64,000 nt of DNA. Origin: a virus. The stretch lies in IMG/VR virus record IMGVR_UViG_3300037141_000177, positions 1-64,000 of that record; one strand, given 5' to 3'. Under the pieces are notes generated by a model. The model did not search any database. It was not told the DNA's origin and saw only the letters and a program-made list of their open reading frames with translations. A program made the position numbers and the translations under genes. Numbering within the stretch: the first letter of the stretch is position 1; every line of letters begins with the position of its first letter. Positions 50,226 to 59,150 of the stretch are shown here, piece after piece.

Positions 50226-51068
50226 TTACTCGGGTGACCCTAGCAGGATCTTGGTGCCCGTCTCTCCCTCGATCTGCGACCAGATGGCGCGAAACGCTGC
50301 CTCGAGCACTTTGTGTGGGCGCACGAGTTCGTACCAGATGTGCAGCTGGCCACCGTTGACGCGGTACTTGATGCGCGCCTCGATCGCGTACGGCTCGCCG
50401 TTCTCGAACACCGGAATGGACAGGACCATTACCGTGGGCATCGTGATTTTGTTGCCCGCGGTCGCGTTGACGTCCTCTTTCCAGACAAACGTCGTGCTGC
50501 CGTCGCTTAAGCGTGCGGCCGACACGAAGCTGGCGTCCTTGCTGGCCTCGAAGTTAAGCGCGACGGTTAGCATGGTGGAGCCGTCCGGCGTCACGATATC
50601 CGGGAGGTTGTCCTCGATCAGCGCGGCAAATTCAAGCTGGTCCAGCTTCGTGCGGTCCTTGTCGGTCCACGTTTTCCACTCGCGGGAAGGCGGCACGGCA
50701 AACTCGACGCGGTATTCGCGCCAGTTCGCGCCGTCGTTCAGGGCTGGTTTGTCCTTCGATTCTTCGTGGTCGTCGATCACGCCGAGGATGCGCGCCGGGT
50801 TCAGGGAGGCATAGATCAGGCTCTCGACGCGCTTCTGACGATTGAAGTACGAGGTGAAGCTGGCGGAGTCGCGGAGCTTTACCGTGCCTCTGGCGCGAGC
50901 TGGCTCCGTGAAAATGTCGGTAACAGGCGCGACGGTGTAACCGGGCGGCACCAGCACGAACGGCTTGCCATCGGGCAACGGGCTTTTCTGGATCTCGGCC
51001 AGACCAGCGCCGGCAGCGAGGACAGCGGCGAGGTCGCGCTCGCCGTTTGATGCATCGATCTTCGACAT
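50226..51068 (-). CDS. DUF2303-family protein (YfdQ-like)
   Basis: A 280-residue protein of the DUF2303 type, found in many prophages (YfdQ in E. coli). Landmarks: KPFVLVPPGYTV, FTSYFNRQKR, IYASLNPARILGVIDDHEES, WREYRVEFAVP, EFAALIEDNLPDI. The role is unknown; the family often lies beside the small gene that follows here. Confidence 0.75.
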   Translation of the reverse strand: MSKIDASNGERDLAAVLAAGAGLAEIQKSPLPDGKPFVLVPPGYTVAPVTDIFTEPARARGTVKLRDSASFTSYFNRQKRVESLIYASLNPARILGVIDDHEESKDKPALNDGANWREYRVEFAVPPSREWKTWTDKDRTKLDQLEFAALIEDNLPDIVTPDGSTMLTVALNFEASKDASFVSAARLSDGSTTFVWKEDVNATAGNKITMPTVMVLSIPVFENGEPYAIEARIKYRVNGGQLHIWYELVRPHKVLEAAFRAIWSQIEGETGTKILLGSPE

Positions 51069-51105
51069 TACATTTCCGAATAGTTGAGGGGTGGGGCGCT
51101 ACGCG

Positions 51106-51432
51106 TTAGTTGCTGGACGAGCGTGAGTCGGCCAGCGAAATGCCTGGCAGTTCGGTCTGGCGCTCGCTGTGGCGCGACAGGTTGTTTTCGAAGGTGGGGA
51201 AGAACACCTCTGCGGTTTCCTTCTCGCGCGGCAGGGAGGTGGTGACCTTGCCGGTCACCTCGAGCGCGTCGGCGACCTTGGAGAACGGCTTCACGTCGAT
51301 AGTGACGGTGATCTTCCCGGGCTTGCCGGTGTCGCGGACCATCGACACCAGTTCGTTCAATTGATTGGTGGCTTCCTCGACCAGTTCGCCGCCGCGTAGC
51401 TCGACCAGCGTCTGCGTAAATGCTTTCTTCAT
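51106..51432 (-). CDS. Partner of DUF2303 protein (YfdP-like position)
   Basis: A 108-residue protein with an N-terminal helical part and a beta segment (KITVTIDVKPFSK). It lies beside the DUF2303 gene as YfdP does beside YfdQ; similarity is from order and size. Confidence 0.5.
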   Translation of the reverse strand: MKKAFTQTLVELRGGELVEEATNQLNELVSMVRDTGKPGKITVTIDVKPFSKVADALEVTGKVTTSLPREKETAEVFFPTFENNLSRHSERQTELPGISLADSRSSSN

Positions 51433-51560
51433 CTCAAAATCCCTTGTAGAAGAACCAGATTTCCGGATTGCACCGCGCGTGGCGCGGCCAAAGCCGGTAT
51501 GTCAAGTAGGGCGTCACGTCGCTGCGCGTGGCGAACTATTCGTGTGGAAACAAGCGTTTT

Positions 51561-51785
51561 TCAGCCTCGAGGGACCGGGAGGCAATGGGCAGTGACGACG
51601 CAGCCGTTTTTGCCGCTCAGCCAGACGACGGAGGTGTGGCCCGACAGAACCATCGCCGGGGTGCGGGTGGTGTGAAGCGTGGGCTTGCTGATGCCAAGCA
51701 CTTCGGTGTAGGAGACGGTGTCGCCCACGTTCACGATGGTGTTGAACGCATTGGCTTCCTTCTCCGGCTCGGAGATGTTCCTCAT
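51561..51785 (-). CDS. Small protein, unknown
   Basis: A 74-residue protein (MRNISEPEKEANAFNTIVNV), beta-rich, start chosen by ATGA overlap with the gene upstream. 128 bases without a gene follow downstream. Confidence 0.5.
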   Translation of the reverse strand: MRNISEPEKEANAFNTIVNVGDTVSYTEVLGISKPTLHTTRTPAMVLSGHTSVVWLSGKNGCVVTAHCLPVPRG

Positions 51786-52156
51786 ACGACGCCTCCGACC
51801 TTCTCGAGCGCGGCACGCGCGTGGCGCATCCACACGGTGACGAAGTCGATCATGTCGGCACCGCTCAGGTTGGTGTCGTTCTCGATATCGGGGTATTGCT
51901 CGATAAACGCCTTGATAACGCTCACGCAATCTGTCGCTGCGCGCTCGGACGTGGACGCTTGGCCGCGCAGTCGTGCTGGCCACGATCCAATGATCCGGCT
52001 GCTGTCGCGGTTGTAATCGCTGTGGAGCACGCTCTTTGCCGGTTCGAACGATTGCCAAATCTGAACCAGCCTCGCAGCCTCGCGCAAGCCGTCCGCGTAG
52101 GTGATCTGCGGTCCCGGGACGATGGACGCGCCGTCGCCGAAGTTGATGTCGCTCAT
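51782..52156 (-). CDS. Hypothetical helical protein
   Basis: A 124-residue protein, start chosen at 52156 by ATGA overlap. Mostly helical. No motif recognised. Confidence 0.5.
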   Translation of the reverse strand: MSDINFGDGASIVPGPQITYADGLREAARLVQIWQSFEPAKSVLHSDYNRDSSRIIGSWPARLRGQASTSERAATDCVSVIKAFIEQYPDIENDTNLSGADMIDFVTVWMRHARAALEKVGGVV

Positions 52157-52584
52157 TTGGCGGCTCCGGCTTTCACGGTCCGACCGGCCTCGAGGATCGG
52201 CAGTCCCGCCTCGGTGGGCACGTAGATGACCTGTCCGCCTTTGCCCTCGCTGTCTGACAGCTTGTTGATCCACAGGTAGCGCAGGTACGCCGCGCCCTCA
52301 TCGCCCTTAAGCGACTGCCCGATGATCGCGTTCGCTTTGGCGACGCCTCCCGCCCGGATCACCTCGGCATTGGCGAACGACTGCGCGCTTTCTTCCTTCG
52401 CTTTGGCGTCCTGCACCTGCACCAGCTTGCTGTAGTTCGCCTGCGCCAGTTCGGCTTCGCCGTCCATGCGCTGCGAGTAGACCTTGTATTGCGGGTAGCC
52501 CCACATGCAGCCGCCGATGGACGACACCACGATCACCGCGACGGCGAGAACGAGGGTGCTGGTCACGCGTACGTCACTTGCCAT
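52153..52584 (-). CDS. Membrane protein, SPFH/band-7-like end
   Basis: A 143-residue protein with an N-terminal membrane segment (LVLAVAVIVVSSIGGCMWGY), then a helical Ala/Glu/Gln-rich stretch resembling the C-terminal part of prohibitin-type proteins. The short size excludes a full SPFH domain. AGGAG ribosome site. A membrane-scaffold role is only a guess. Confidence 0.55.
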   Translation of the reverse strand: MASDVRVTSTLVLAVAVIVVSSIGGCMWGYPQYKVYSQRMDGEAELAQANYSKLVQVQDAKAKEESAQSFANAEVIRAGGVAKANAIIGQSLKGDEGAAYLRYLWINKLSDSEGKGGQVIYVPTEAGLPILEAGRTVKAGAAK

Positions 52585-52664
52585 TTCGACTCCTTTTTAT
52601 GAGCGTTATCAACGGATTTAGAGCGCCTTGAGGCGCTCGCCATGCGTGTGGATCGGGGGGGGTG

Positions 52665-52916
52665 CTACCGCGCGCTTCGCGTGTGGGAAAAGGCGGCATG
52701 CGGCAGGACTGGCGAGGCCGGAACCGCTCGAGCGGCGGGCGCGTCACCTTCGATGCGCTTGATGCGCGCCTTGAGCATGGTGGTGCTGTGCTCGTAAAAC
52801 TCGCGCTGGCATTCGTGCTCGACCAGCAGGAAGCGCGCAGCGGCCAGCTTTTTAGCGGCCTCGCGCTCGGGTGAATAGGTGATGAACAGGTCGATCAACT
52901 TCCCGTAAAGGCTCAT
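52665..52916 (-). CDS. Hypothetical helical protein
   Basis: An 83-residue protein, helical, with a short C-terminal Ala-rich tail. No family recognised. A TTGATAAC element lies between it and the next gene. Confidence 0.5.
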   Translation of the reverse strand: MSLYGKLIDLFITYSPEREAAKKLAAARFLLVEHECQREFYEHSTTMLKARIKRIEGDAPAARAVPASPVLPHAAFSHTRSAR

Positions 52917-52942
52917 GGCTTGGTGACTCCGCAGTCGTGATG

Positions 52943-53125
52943 CTAGTGGGCGATGGTGAGGTGGCTAACACCGAGGGCAAGAGCGACGTACCAGAGGGTT
53001 GCGATGGGGAAGCTGAACCCAAGCATCCAGCCGATGACGCGCAGGCTTCTGGCGGGGCTGTGCGTCGTCCGAAATCTGCCGCGCAGCTTCAGCAGGTCTG
53101 TCTTGCCGGGGATCGTCGTGTGCAT
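52943..53125 (-). CDS. Small membrane protein
   Basis: A 60-residue protein with a basic N-terminus and one membrane segment (IGWMLGFSFPIATLWYVALA). The ATG at 53125 has a good AGAGGCG ribosome site. It is the first gene of the 44-53 kb leftward operon. Confidence 0.55.
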   Translation of the reverse strand: MHTTIPGKTDLLKLRGRFRTTHSPARSLRVIGWMLGFSFPIATLWYVALALGVSHLTIAH

Positions 53126-53186
53126 ATCGCCTCTTGTTCGTGTGGGGCAAGTATGTAAGTTTAGAATCTTCCCCGCAAGAAGATTT

Positions 53187-53201
53187 TGCTTATAACGCAA
53201 A
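53187..53201 (+). promoter_or_regulatory. Operator-like site in divergent region
   Basis: TTGCTTATAACGCAA fits TTGC-N6-CGCA. Followed by AAATTCC as at the cro-like site, and by TGATAT 17 bp after TTGCTT. Confidence 0.45.
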
Positions 53202-53311
53202 AATTCCGTGATATTGTTGTCGTGTTGTCATTGATAACGCTCACCGATTGGTGATTCTGTTGTCAGGCGACAAGCCAGCCAAGCCTTTGTAAACAAGCGC
53301 GCGTTCATGTT

Positions 53312-53327
53312 GTCGTGACGCCAAGCT
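53312..53327 (+). promoter_or_regulatory. Late motif, copy 6
   Basis: GTCGTGACGCC exact, then AAGCTG, like copy 3. 48 bases before the terminase-like gene. Confidence 0.6.
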
Positions 53328-53359
53328 GGCCGAATCGGGTTTTTTGCGGGACAGGAACA

Positions 53360-53959
53360 ATGGCTCGGCCATCGATTAGTAAAGAACAGTGGACGGTTGC
53401 TCGCGCAATTTGGGAGAGCGATCCGGTCGTGACATTCGCGGAGATCGCCGAGGACTTTGGCGTCACGCGTCAGGCCGTCCAACTTCACGCCCGACGCCAC
53501 GGTTGGGTGAAGCGCCTCGATAAGCAGACCGTTTCGGATCTGGCTCACGCTGCGGCGGATTCAAAACTTACAGGATCGCCGGCGGACGGATCCAAGCCGG
53601 CGGGGTCTGTTGTCGCGGACACGCTTGAAAAACGCATCACGCGCGCTTTGCCTGATCTGCCGCTCGGTGCGTCGCCTGAAGACGCGCAGAAGGCTGCTGA
53701 AGCCGCCGCGATCGATAGACGGGCGGAGGTGTTGGGTACGCACCGGAAGGAGCTACTGGCCGCTCGCACGCTTCTGTATGGCGCGATCAAATCGAAGGTG
53801 CTCGACGAGGCCAAGCAGGTAAAGATCGCGGCCGAGGCGATGAAGATCATCCAGGACGCCGAACGAAAAGCCTGGGGTCTGGATTCCGATGAAAAGGGCG
53901 GTCGTCCGCAGGTCCAGGTGATCGTGCATCGACGCGCGGGTAAGCCGAATGGACACTAA
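53360..53959 (+). CDS. Terminase small subunit-like protein
   Basis: A 199-residue protein. The N-terminal helix-turn-helix (FAEIAEDFGVTRQAVQLHA) and the helical region after residue 120 resemble small terminase subunits that recognise phage DNA for packaging. The ATG at 53360 has a GGACAGG site; a GTG inside the late motif is less likely. It leads a late operon, but no large subunit follows directly, so the call is moderate. A general HTH regulator is the alternative. Confidence 0.55.
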   Translation: MARPSISKEQWTVARAIWESDPVVTFAEIAEDFGVTRQAVQLHARRHGWVKRLDKQTVSDLAHAAADSKLTGSPADGSKPAGSVVADTLEKRITRALPDLPLGASPEDAQKAAEAAAIDRRAEVLGTHRKELLAARTLLYGAIKSKVLDEAKQVKIAAEAMKIIQDAERKAWGLDSDEKGGRPQVQVIVHRRAGKPNGH

Positions 53960-55214
53960 TCGGGTCTTGTTCGGGGATTGTCGCGCGTCGCTGCGCCTGA
54001 TGGCCGCTGAAGGTATGCAGGTGCAAACGTGCGTCACGTCGCCTCCGTACTACGGCTTGCGTGACTATGGCGTGGATGGCCAGCTCGGCCTCGAAGAAAC
54101 GCCCGACGAGTACGTTGCCGCGCTGGTGGACGTGTTCCGCTGCGTGCGCGACGTGCTGGCCGACGACGGCACGCTCTGGCTGAACATCGGCGACAGCTAC
54201 GCGGCGAACCGCGGCTATCAGGTCGCCTCCACGCTTATGAATGGCAAGGCCACGAACGAAGCGCAGGCCGCTGGCGGTCGTGGCATGAAGGCCGCTGACT
54301 ATGGGGTGAAGCCGAAGGACCTGATCGGTATCCCGTGGATGGTGGCGTTCGCGCTGCGCGCTGACGGCTGGTATCTGCGCTCGGACATCATCTGGTCGAA
54401 GGGCAACCCCATGCCTGAGAGCGTCACGGACCGGCCGACGAAAAGCCACGAGTACTTGTTTCTGCTCGCAAAGTCCGAGCGCTACTACTACGACCACGAA
54501 GCGGTGAAGGAGCCCGCCGTGAGCGATCACGCGTCGGGTAACGGCTTCAAGCGCGACGCGCGCTTGTCCTACAAAGACGCCAATGGCGCGCGCGGCAACG
54601 ATGAACAGTGGACGGATATTGGCGGTAGACGTAATCGCCGGTCGGTGTGGAGCGTCAATACGAAGCCGTACAAGGGTGCCCACTTCGCCACGTTCCCGCC
54701 GGGACTGGTCGAGCCTTGCATCCTCGCGGGCACAAGTGCGGAGGGGCATTGCCCGGTCTGCAGTGCGCGTTGGCAACGTGTCACAGACCGTCAGGCGACC
54801 GGCTGGAATGGGAGCAGATATGGCGAGGCGGCGCAGGCGGCGACCGGCGGGGCGATCAGCGGCGGCACTGCGCGCAGCACGCTCGGGTCGAGTAACGGCA
54901 GGCTCACCGCCCAATACCTCACGACCGGCTGGCAACCGACCTGCGCATGCGGTGCCGATTCGGTGCCCGACGTGGTGCTCGATCCGTTTATGGGCAGCGG
55001 CACGACTGCGGCTGTTGCTGTCGACCTTCGTCGGGGCTTCCTCGGCTGCGAGCTGAACCCCGAATACGAACATCTTCAAACCGAGCGGATAACGCGCGCG
55101 CGTGCGGCGCTCGCCGAGCGGCTTGCTGCCGCCTACGCCGCTACCGCGCAGGGCGATCTGTTGAACCCAAATTCGTCTCACACCGTAGTTCAATTCGAAG
55201 GAGCAAAGGCATGA
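53949..55214 (+). CDS. DNA methyltransferase 1 (amino-MTase, TSPPY)
   Basis: A 421-residue N6-adenine or N4-cytosine methyltransferase. Motif IV TSPPYYGLRDYG is near residue 30 and motif I VLDPFMGSGTT near residue 345, the beta order. A zinc-like CPVCSARW element lies between. No restriction gene is adjacent, so it is an orphan enzyme, perhaps for protection against host restriction. It overlaps the preceding gene by 11 bases. Confidence 0.85.
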   Translation: MDTNRVLFGDCRASLRLMAAEGMQVQTCVTSPPYYGLRDYGVDGQLGLEETPDEYVAALVDVFRCVRDVLADDGTLWLNIGDSYAANRGYQVASTLMNGKATNEAQAAGGRGMKAADYGVKPKDLIGIPWMVAFALRADGWYLRSDIIWSKGNPMPESVTDRPTKSHEYLFLLAKSERYYYDHEAVKEPAVSDHASGNGFKRDARLSYKDANGARGNDEQWTDIGGRRNRRSVWSVNTKPYKGAHFATFPPGLVEPCILAGTSAEGHCPVCSARWQRVTDRQATGWNGSRYGEAAQAATGGAISGGTARSTLGSSNGRLTAQYLTTGWQPTCACGADSVPDVVLDPFMGSGTTAAVAVDLRRGFLGCELNPEYEHLQTERITRARAALAERLAAAYAATAQGDLLNPNSSHTVVQFEGAKA

Positions 55215-55411
55215 CGACCACTGTAAAGATCACCGTTTCGCAAGTGCATGAAGGCGCGCATGTCGAGGTGCAATACATCGATGCGACGTCGAAGAAGCCG
55301 GTCGGACTCGCTGCAAAGCTTGCGCTCGGTGAGAGCGCCGATGTTGTGTGCCACGACGCAGGGTCGCTGCTGATAGAAGAGGTTGGCGGCATTTACCAGC
55401 GCGGCGTCTGA
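55211..55411 (+). CDS. Small beta protein, unknown
   Basis: A 66-residue protein (MTTTVKITVSQVHEGAHVEV), ATGA-coupled to the methyltransferase. No family recognised. Confidence 0.5.
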   Translation: MTTTVKITVSQVHEGAHVEVQYIDATSKKPVGLAAKLALGESADVVCHDAGSLLIEEVGGIYQRGV

Positions 55412-55456
55412 GCATGCGACGCCTTCCTGCGCGGACCGACCTGTTCGGAGGTTCAT

Positions 55457-55663
55457 ATGCCGCTTGACGCTGCGCAGGAGGCCGTGTGGGCGGCTCAACG
55501 TATCGAAAGCTATGCGCGCTTCTATGCTGCGGTGGCATCGGCTAAGGCGGGCAGCTTCGCGCTTGGGCGAGCGATTGCCTCGCGGGTGCGTGCGGCGTCT
55601 GGCGACGAAGCGGCCGAGTACGCGCTTGCTGAGCTGCGGTCCTGCACGGAGCTGTGGAAATGA
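55457..55663 (+). CDS. Small helical protein, unknown
   Basis: A 68-residue Ala-rich helical protein with a GGAGG ribosome site. No function known. Confidence 0.5.
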   Translation: MPLDAAQEAVWAAQRIESYARFYAAVASAKAGSFALGRAIASRVRAASGDEAAEYALAELRSCTELWK

Positions 55664-55893
55664 TCATAAGCACGGGCAAAGAGGCAGGCGCTGAATGGGC
55701 ATTCAAGCTGCTCGCGCGGGGGAAGTCGCGCACGGGCCTTGGGATGCCGCTTGAGGTCACGCGCTGCGCGACCGATGCGATTCGGTCCGGTGCCGGTTAT
55801 CGGTTTATGCGTGACGCGCCGGAAGACGTTCGCGAGCAATACGCACTGATGTACGACGGGATCATCGCGGCGGAGGGGCAGCGTGACTTTTAG
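55660..55893 (+). CDS. Small protein, unknown
   Basis: A 77-residue protein (MIISTGKEAGAEWAFKLLAR), starting by ATGA overlap and overlapping the next start by 11 bases. Confidence 0.5.
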   Translation: MIISTGKEAGAEWAFKLLARGKSRTGLGMPLEVTRCATDAIRSGAGYRFMRDAPEDVREQYALMYDGIIAAEGQRDF

Positions 55894-57316
55894 CGCGATC
55901 ACCTTCGGCTCAGTGTGTTCGGGCATTGAAGCGGCGAGTGTGGCGTGGGTTCCGCTTGGCTGGCGCGCGGTGTGGTTCGCGGAGATAGACGCGTTCCCGT
56001 CCGCGGTGCTTGCGCATCGGCATCCGTCGGTGCGGAACCTGGGGGATATGACGCTGCTGGTGGCACGCGTGCAGTCGGGGGAGATTGAGGCGCCCGACGT
56101 CCTGGTGGGCGGCACACCGTGTCAGGCGTTCTCGCTGGCGGGGCTTCGTGCTGGTTTGAATGATCCACGCGGTCAGCTTGTGCTGCGGTTTTTGGAATTG
56201 GCAAATGCAATTGACGCAGCTCGACTTGTTCTCGGAAAGCCCGCGTGTGTCGTCGTCTGGGAGAACGTCTACGGCGTGCTCAGCGACAAGACCAACGCCT
56301 TCGGATTCTTACTTGGTGGGCTGGCCGGCGAAGATGTTCCACTTGAGCCGCCAAGGGACGCCCGTGGCCTGAGAAAGCCTTGGTCGCACGCTGGTGCTGT
56401 GTATGGACCCCAAAGAGCAGCGGCATGGCGGCTCCTCGACGCCCAATATTTCAGAGTGGCACAACGACGCCGCCGTTGTTTCCTTGTGGGCAGTGCTCGA
56501 GCGGGGTTCGATCCAGCGAAGGTACTTTTTGACTTCGAAGGCGTGCGCCGGGATTCTCCGCCGAGCCGAGATGCGGGGGAAAACGTTACCGGCACTCTTA
56601 GCGCGCGCACTTCAGCAGGTGGCGGACTTGGGACCGACTTTGAACTAGCCGGTGGCCTGCAGGTGTGCTCGCCGGTCGTGTGCCTGGCGCACGGGCAGGG
56701 AGGGGCCGAGGTGTCGGAGGACCGGTCGCCGACGCTCACCTGCAACCACGAGGCACCGATCGCCGTGTATGCGTTCCAGCCGCGCATCGCGCGCAATGGT
56801 CGGGGCGATATGGGCGAGCTCGTCAATGCGTTGACGGCCACTGCTGGCGAGACGGGCAAGGGTGATGCTGCGCCGTGCGTCGCACTCGCGTTCAAGGCTT
56901 CGCACTTCACGCGCGGTAAGGATGGCGCTCCGTCTGAGGTCTGTCCGCCGCTGTCGGCCGACGCCGACAAGGGCGATCAGGACACGCTGGTGTGTGCGCC
57001 CACGGGGATCGCCTTCGACGCCCGTCAAGACCCGGTTTCAAACGATCACGTCGCAGGCGCGCTCGGCTCATCCAGCCCGCAATCGCAGGCCGTGTGCGTC
57101 GCCGGAGGCATGGCGGTGCGTCGTCTCACGCCGGTCGAGTGCGAGCGGCTTCAGGGATTCGCGGACGGCTACACAAACGTTCCGTACCGCGGCAAGCCTG
57201 CTGCGGACGGTCCGAGATACAAGGCGCTTGGCAATTCTATGGCCGTGCCGTGCATGGCCTTTCTTGGGCGCCGCATCGCGGTCGCTATTGGTGAGCTTAT
57301 TCGGGAGCACGCATGA
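55883..57316 (+). CDS. C5-cytosine DNA methyltransferase (Dcm-like)
   Basis: A 477-residue 5-methylcytosine methyltransferase. Motif I FGSVCSGIEAAS, motif IV GGTPCQAFSLAG with the catalytic Cys, motif VI WENVYGV, motif VIII QRRRRCFLVG and motif X GNSMAVPC are all present. The target recognition part (residues 240-400) is long and variable. GTG start. No restriction partner nearby. Confidence 0.9.
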   Translation: MTFSAITFGSVCSGIEAASVAWVPLGWRAVWFAEIDAFPSAVLAHRHPSVRNLGDMTLLVARVQSGEIEAPDVLVGGTPCQAFSLAGLRAGLNDPRGQLVLRFLELANAIDAARLVLGKPACVVVWENVYGVLSDKTNAFGFLLGGLAGEDVPLEPPRDARGLRKPWSHAGAVYGPQRAAAWRLLDAQYFRVAQRRRRCFLVGSARAGFDPAKVLFDFEGVRRDSPPSRDAGENVTGTLSARTSAGGGLGTDFELAGGLQVCSPVVCLAHGQGGAEVSEDRSPTLTCNHEAPIAVYAFQPRIARNGRGDMGELVNALTATAGETGKGDAAPCVALAFKASHFTRGKDGAPSEVCPPLSADADKGDQDTLVCAPTGIAFDARQDPVSNDHVAGALGSSSPQSQAVCVAGGMAVRRLTPVECERLQGFADGYTNVPYRGKPAADGPRYKALGNSMAVPCMAFLGRRIAVAIGELIREHA

Positions 57317-57603
57317 GAACGATCTACAAGTACCCGCTCGAGCGCGGCGTGACTCGCCTCGATGTTCCGCCTGGTTCGACGCTGGTGTCGGTTGACATAC
57401 AGAACGGCGAGCCGATTGGCTGGGTGATGCACGACCGGGAGCGTCTGCAGGCGAAGGAGCGCGAGGCGATCATCGTGACTATCGCGCGTACGGGTGGCGA
57501 CATACCTCGGGAGTGCGGAAGCTATCTGTCGACGTTTTTCGAGCACGGCGGGCTGTACGTGTGGCACGCGTTCGCCCATTACGAAGGGCCGGTGAATGGC
57601 TGA
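57313..57603 (+). CDS. DUF7352-like phage protein
   Basis: A 96-residue protein with the IYKYPLERG start, VPPGSTLVSVDIQNGEP and the C-terminal GGLYVWHAF motif of a small phage family (DUF7352, from memory). Function unknown. Confidence 0.6.
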   Translation: MRTIYKYPLERGVTRLDVPPGSTLVSVDIQNGEPIGWVMHDRERLQAKEREAIIVTIARTGGDIPRECGSYLSTFFEHGGLYVWHAFAHYEGPVNG

Positions 57604-58963
57604 TATCTCGATGCCGACCGCGCTGGTGATGCGTAACGTCGCGGACCTGTTGCCGTATGCGAGGAATGCCAGAACGCATTCGGATGAGCAGCTGGCGCAG
57701 ATCGTCGCGTCGATGACCGAGTTTGGCTTCACGAACCCGATCCTCGTCTCCGGTGACGGGATCCTCGCGGGGCACGGTCGGATTCTAGCGGCCGAGAAGC
57801 TCGGGCTGACGGTGGTGCCGACGATCGACCTGTCGCATCTGTCCGAGACGCAGCGGCAGGCGTACGTGCTCACTGACAACAAGATCGCGCTCAATGCGGG
57901 ATGGGATCTCGACATGCTGCGCGTTGAGCTGGAGGAGCTGGAAGCGAAGGGGTTTGATCTGTCGATCACGGGCTTCGGCGCGGACGAGCTCGAGGAGCTC
58001 CTGCATCCGGATCTGGAAGCGCCTGGTGGTGATCCGGACGAAGTGCCGGAGACGCCCACGGTCGCGCACTCGGTGCTTGGCGACGTGTGGATTTGTGGCG
58101 CGCACAAGGTCATGGTTGGAGATGCGCTGTCGGTCGATGCCTGGGACGCGCTGATGGGCACGGAGAAGGCGGACGTGGTGTGGACGGACCCGCCGTACAA
58201 CGTTGATTACGAGTCGAAGCTGGCCGGGAAAATCAAGAACGACAAGATGGGCGACGGTGCCTTTCATGAGTTCCTGCTGGGTGCCTTTGTGGCGCTGTTC
58301 ACGGTCATGAAGTCGGGTGCGGCGATCTATATCGCGCATGCCGATACGGAGGGCTACAACTTCCGCAGCGCCTTCCTGAAGGCCGGGTTGAAGCTGTCGG
58401 GTTGCCTCATCTGGAAGAAGAACACGCTGGTCCTCGGGCGTAGCCCGTACCAGTGGATCCACGAGCCGATTCTGTACGGATGGAAGCCGGGAAAAGCGCA
58501 CCGATGGTTCGGCGGCCGCAAGCAAACGACGGTCACGGATTTAGGCGATGCGTCGCCGTTCGAACTGCAGCCCGACGGTCGCTGGGTGGTGCGCGTCGGT
58601 GAGGAGACGCTTGTCGTGTCCGGCGATGCGCTGGTGGAGCGCGTTGAGACATCGCTGATCTATCACGACAAGCCTGCGCGCTCGGCACTTCATCCCACGA
58701 CGAAACCGGTCGGACTTGTCACTCGTCTTTTGAAGAATTCCGCGCGTCGCAACGACATTGTGGTCGATGCCTTTGGCGGTTCCGGCACGACCTTGATCGG
58801 CTCTGAAATGGTCGGCATGTGCGCGCGCCTGATGGAGCTTGACCCTCGCTTTGTCGACGTGACCTGCGCTCGTTACCTTGCCTACACGGGCCGCGTGCCG
58901 GTGAGTGCGGTGACCGGTCTGGAATTCCCGCGCGGCGTGCTCGAGCGGCTTAACGCCAAGTAA
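57596..58963 (+). CDS. ParB-domain DNA methyltransferase
   Basis: A 455-residue fusion. Residues 8-110 are a ParB/Srx-like domain (LLPYARNARTHSDEQL, GILAGHGRILAAEKLGL, VLTDNKIALNAGWD). The rest is an amino-methyltransferase with motif IV WTDPPYNVDY near residue 200 and motif I AFGGSGTTLIGSE near residue 395. Such fusions are common phage orphan methyltransferases. It overlaps the preceding gene by 8 bases. Confidence 0.85.
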   Translation: MADISMPTALVMRNVADLLPYARNARTHSDEQLAQIVASMTEFGFTNPILVSGDGILAGHGRILAAEKLGLTVVPTIDLSHLSETQRQAYVLTDNKIALNAGWDLDMLRVELEELEAKGFDLSITGFGADELEELLHPDLEAPGGDPDEVPETPTVAHSVLGDVWICGAHKVMVGDALSVDAWDALMGTEKADVVWTDPPYNVDYESKLAGKIKNDKMGDGAFHEFLLGAFVALFTVMKSGAAIYIAHADTEGYNFRSAFLKAGLKLSGCLIWKKNTLVLGRSPYQWIHEPILYGWKPGKAHRWFGGRKQTTVTDLGDASPFELQPDGRWVVRVGEETLVVSGDALVERVETSLIYHDKPARSALHPTTKPVGLVTRLLKNSARRNDIVVDAFGGSGTTLIGSEMVGMCARLMELDPRFVDVTCARYLAYTGRVPVSAVTGLEFPRGVLERLNAK

Positions 58964-58976
58964 AACGGAGGTTGTC

Positions 58977-59150
58977 ATGTTGGATACGACTGACCATGAA
59001 TTGCGTGGCGGATTCAAACGCGCTGAGCAGGAACCGGTTCGACTCACGAAGTCAACGCCGCCGAATACCGGCTGGGTTTGCCCGCTGTGCCGCGTGTCCA
59101 ATGCGCCGACCGTGCGCCAGTGCCCGTGCTCATCGGCGATTCGGCCATGA
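58977..59150 (+). CDS. Small zinc-ribbon protein, 57 residues
   Basis: A short gene with a strong CGGAGG ribosome site and ATGA overlap with the next. The end reads GWVCPLCRVSNAPTVRQCPC, a zinc ribbon seen in many small phage proteins. It fills the gap after the ParB-methyltransferase gene. Confidence 0.7.
   Translation: MLDTTDHELRGGFKRAEQEPVRLTKSTPPNTGWVCPLCRVSNAPTVRQCPCSSAIRP

Larger units (their letters stand above)
53126..53359. promoter_or_regulatory. Divergent control region
   Basis: 234 bases between the leftward operon and the terminase-like operon. Contains an operator-like site (53187-53201), a TTGATAAC element (53230), two small palindromes and late motif 6 (53312). For the leftward operon TTGCGG, 17 bp, CATACT on the minus strand are plausible promoter boxes. 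Confidence 0.5.

Noticed and set aside
53847-55193. Long minus-strand open frame of about 448 codons
   Set aside because: It is antisense to the first methyltransferase gene, with Arg/Ala-rich composition typical of shadow frames in GC-rich DNA.
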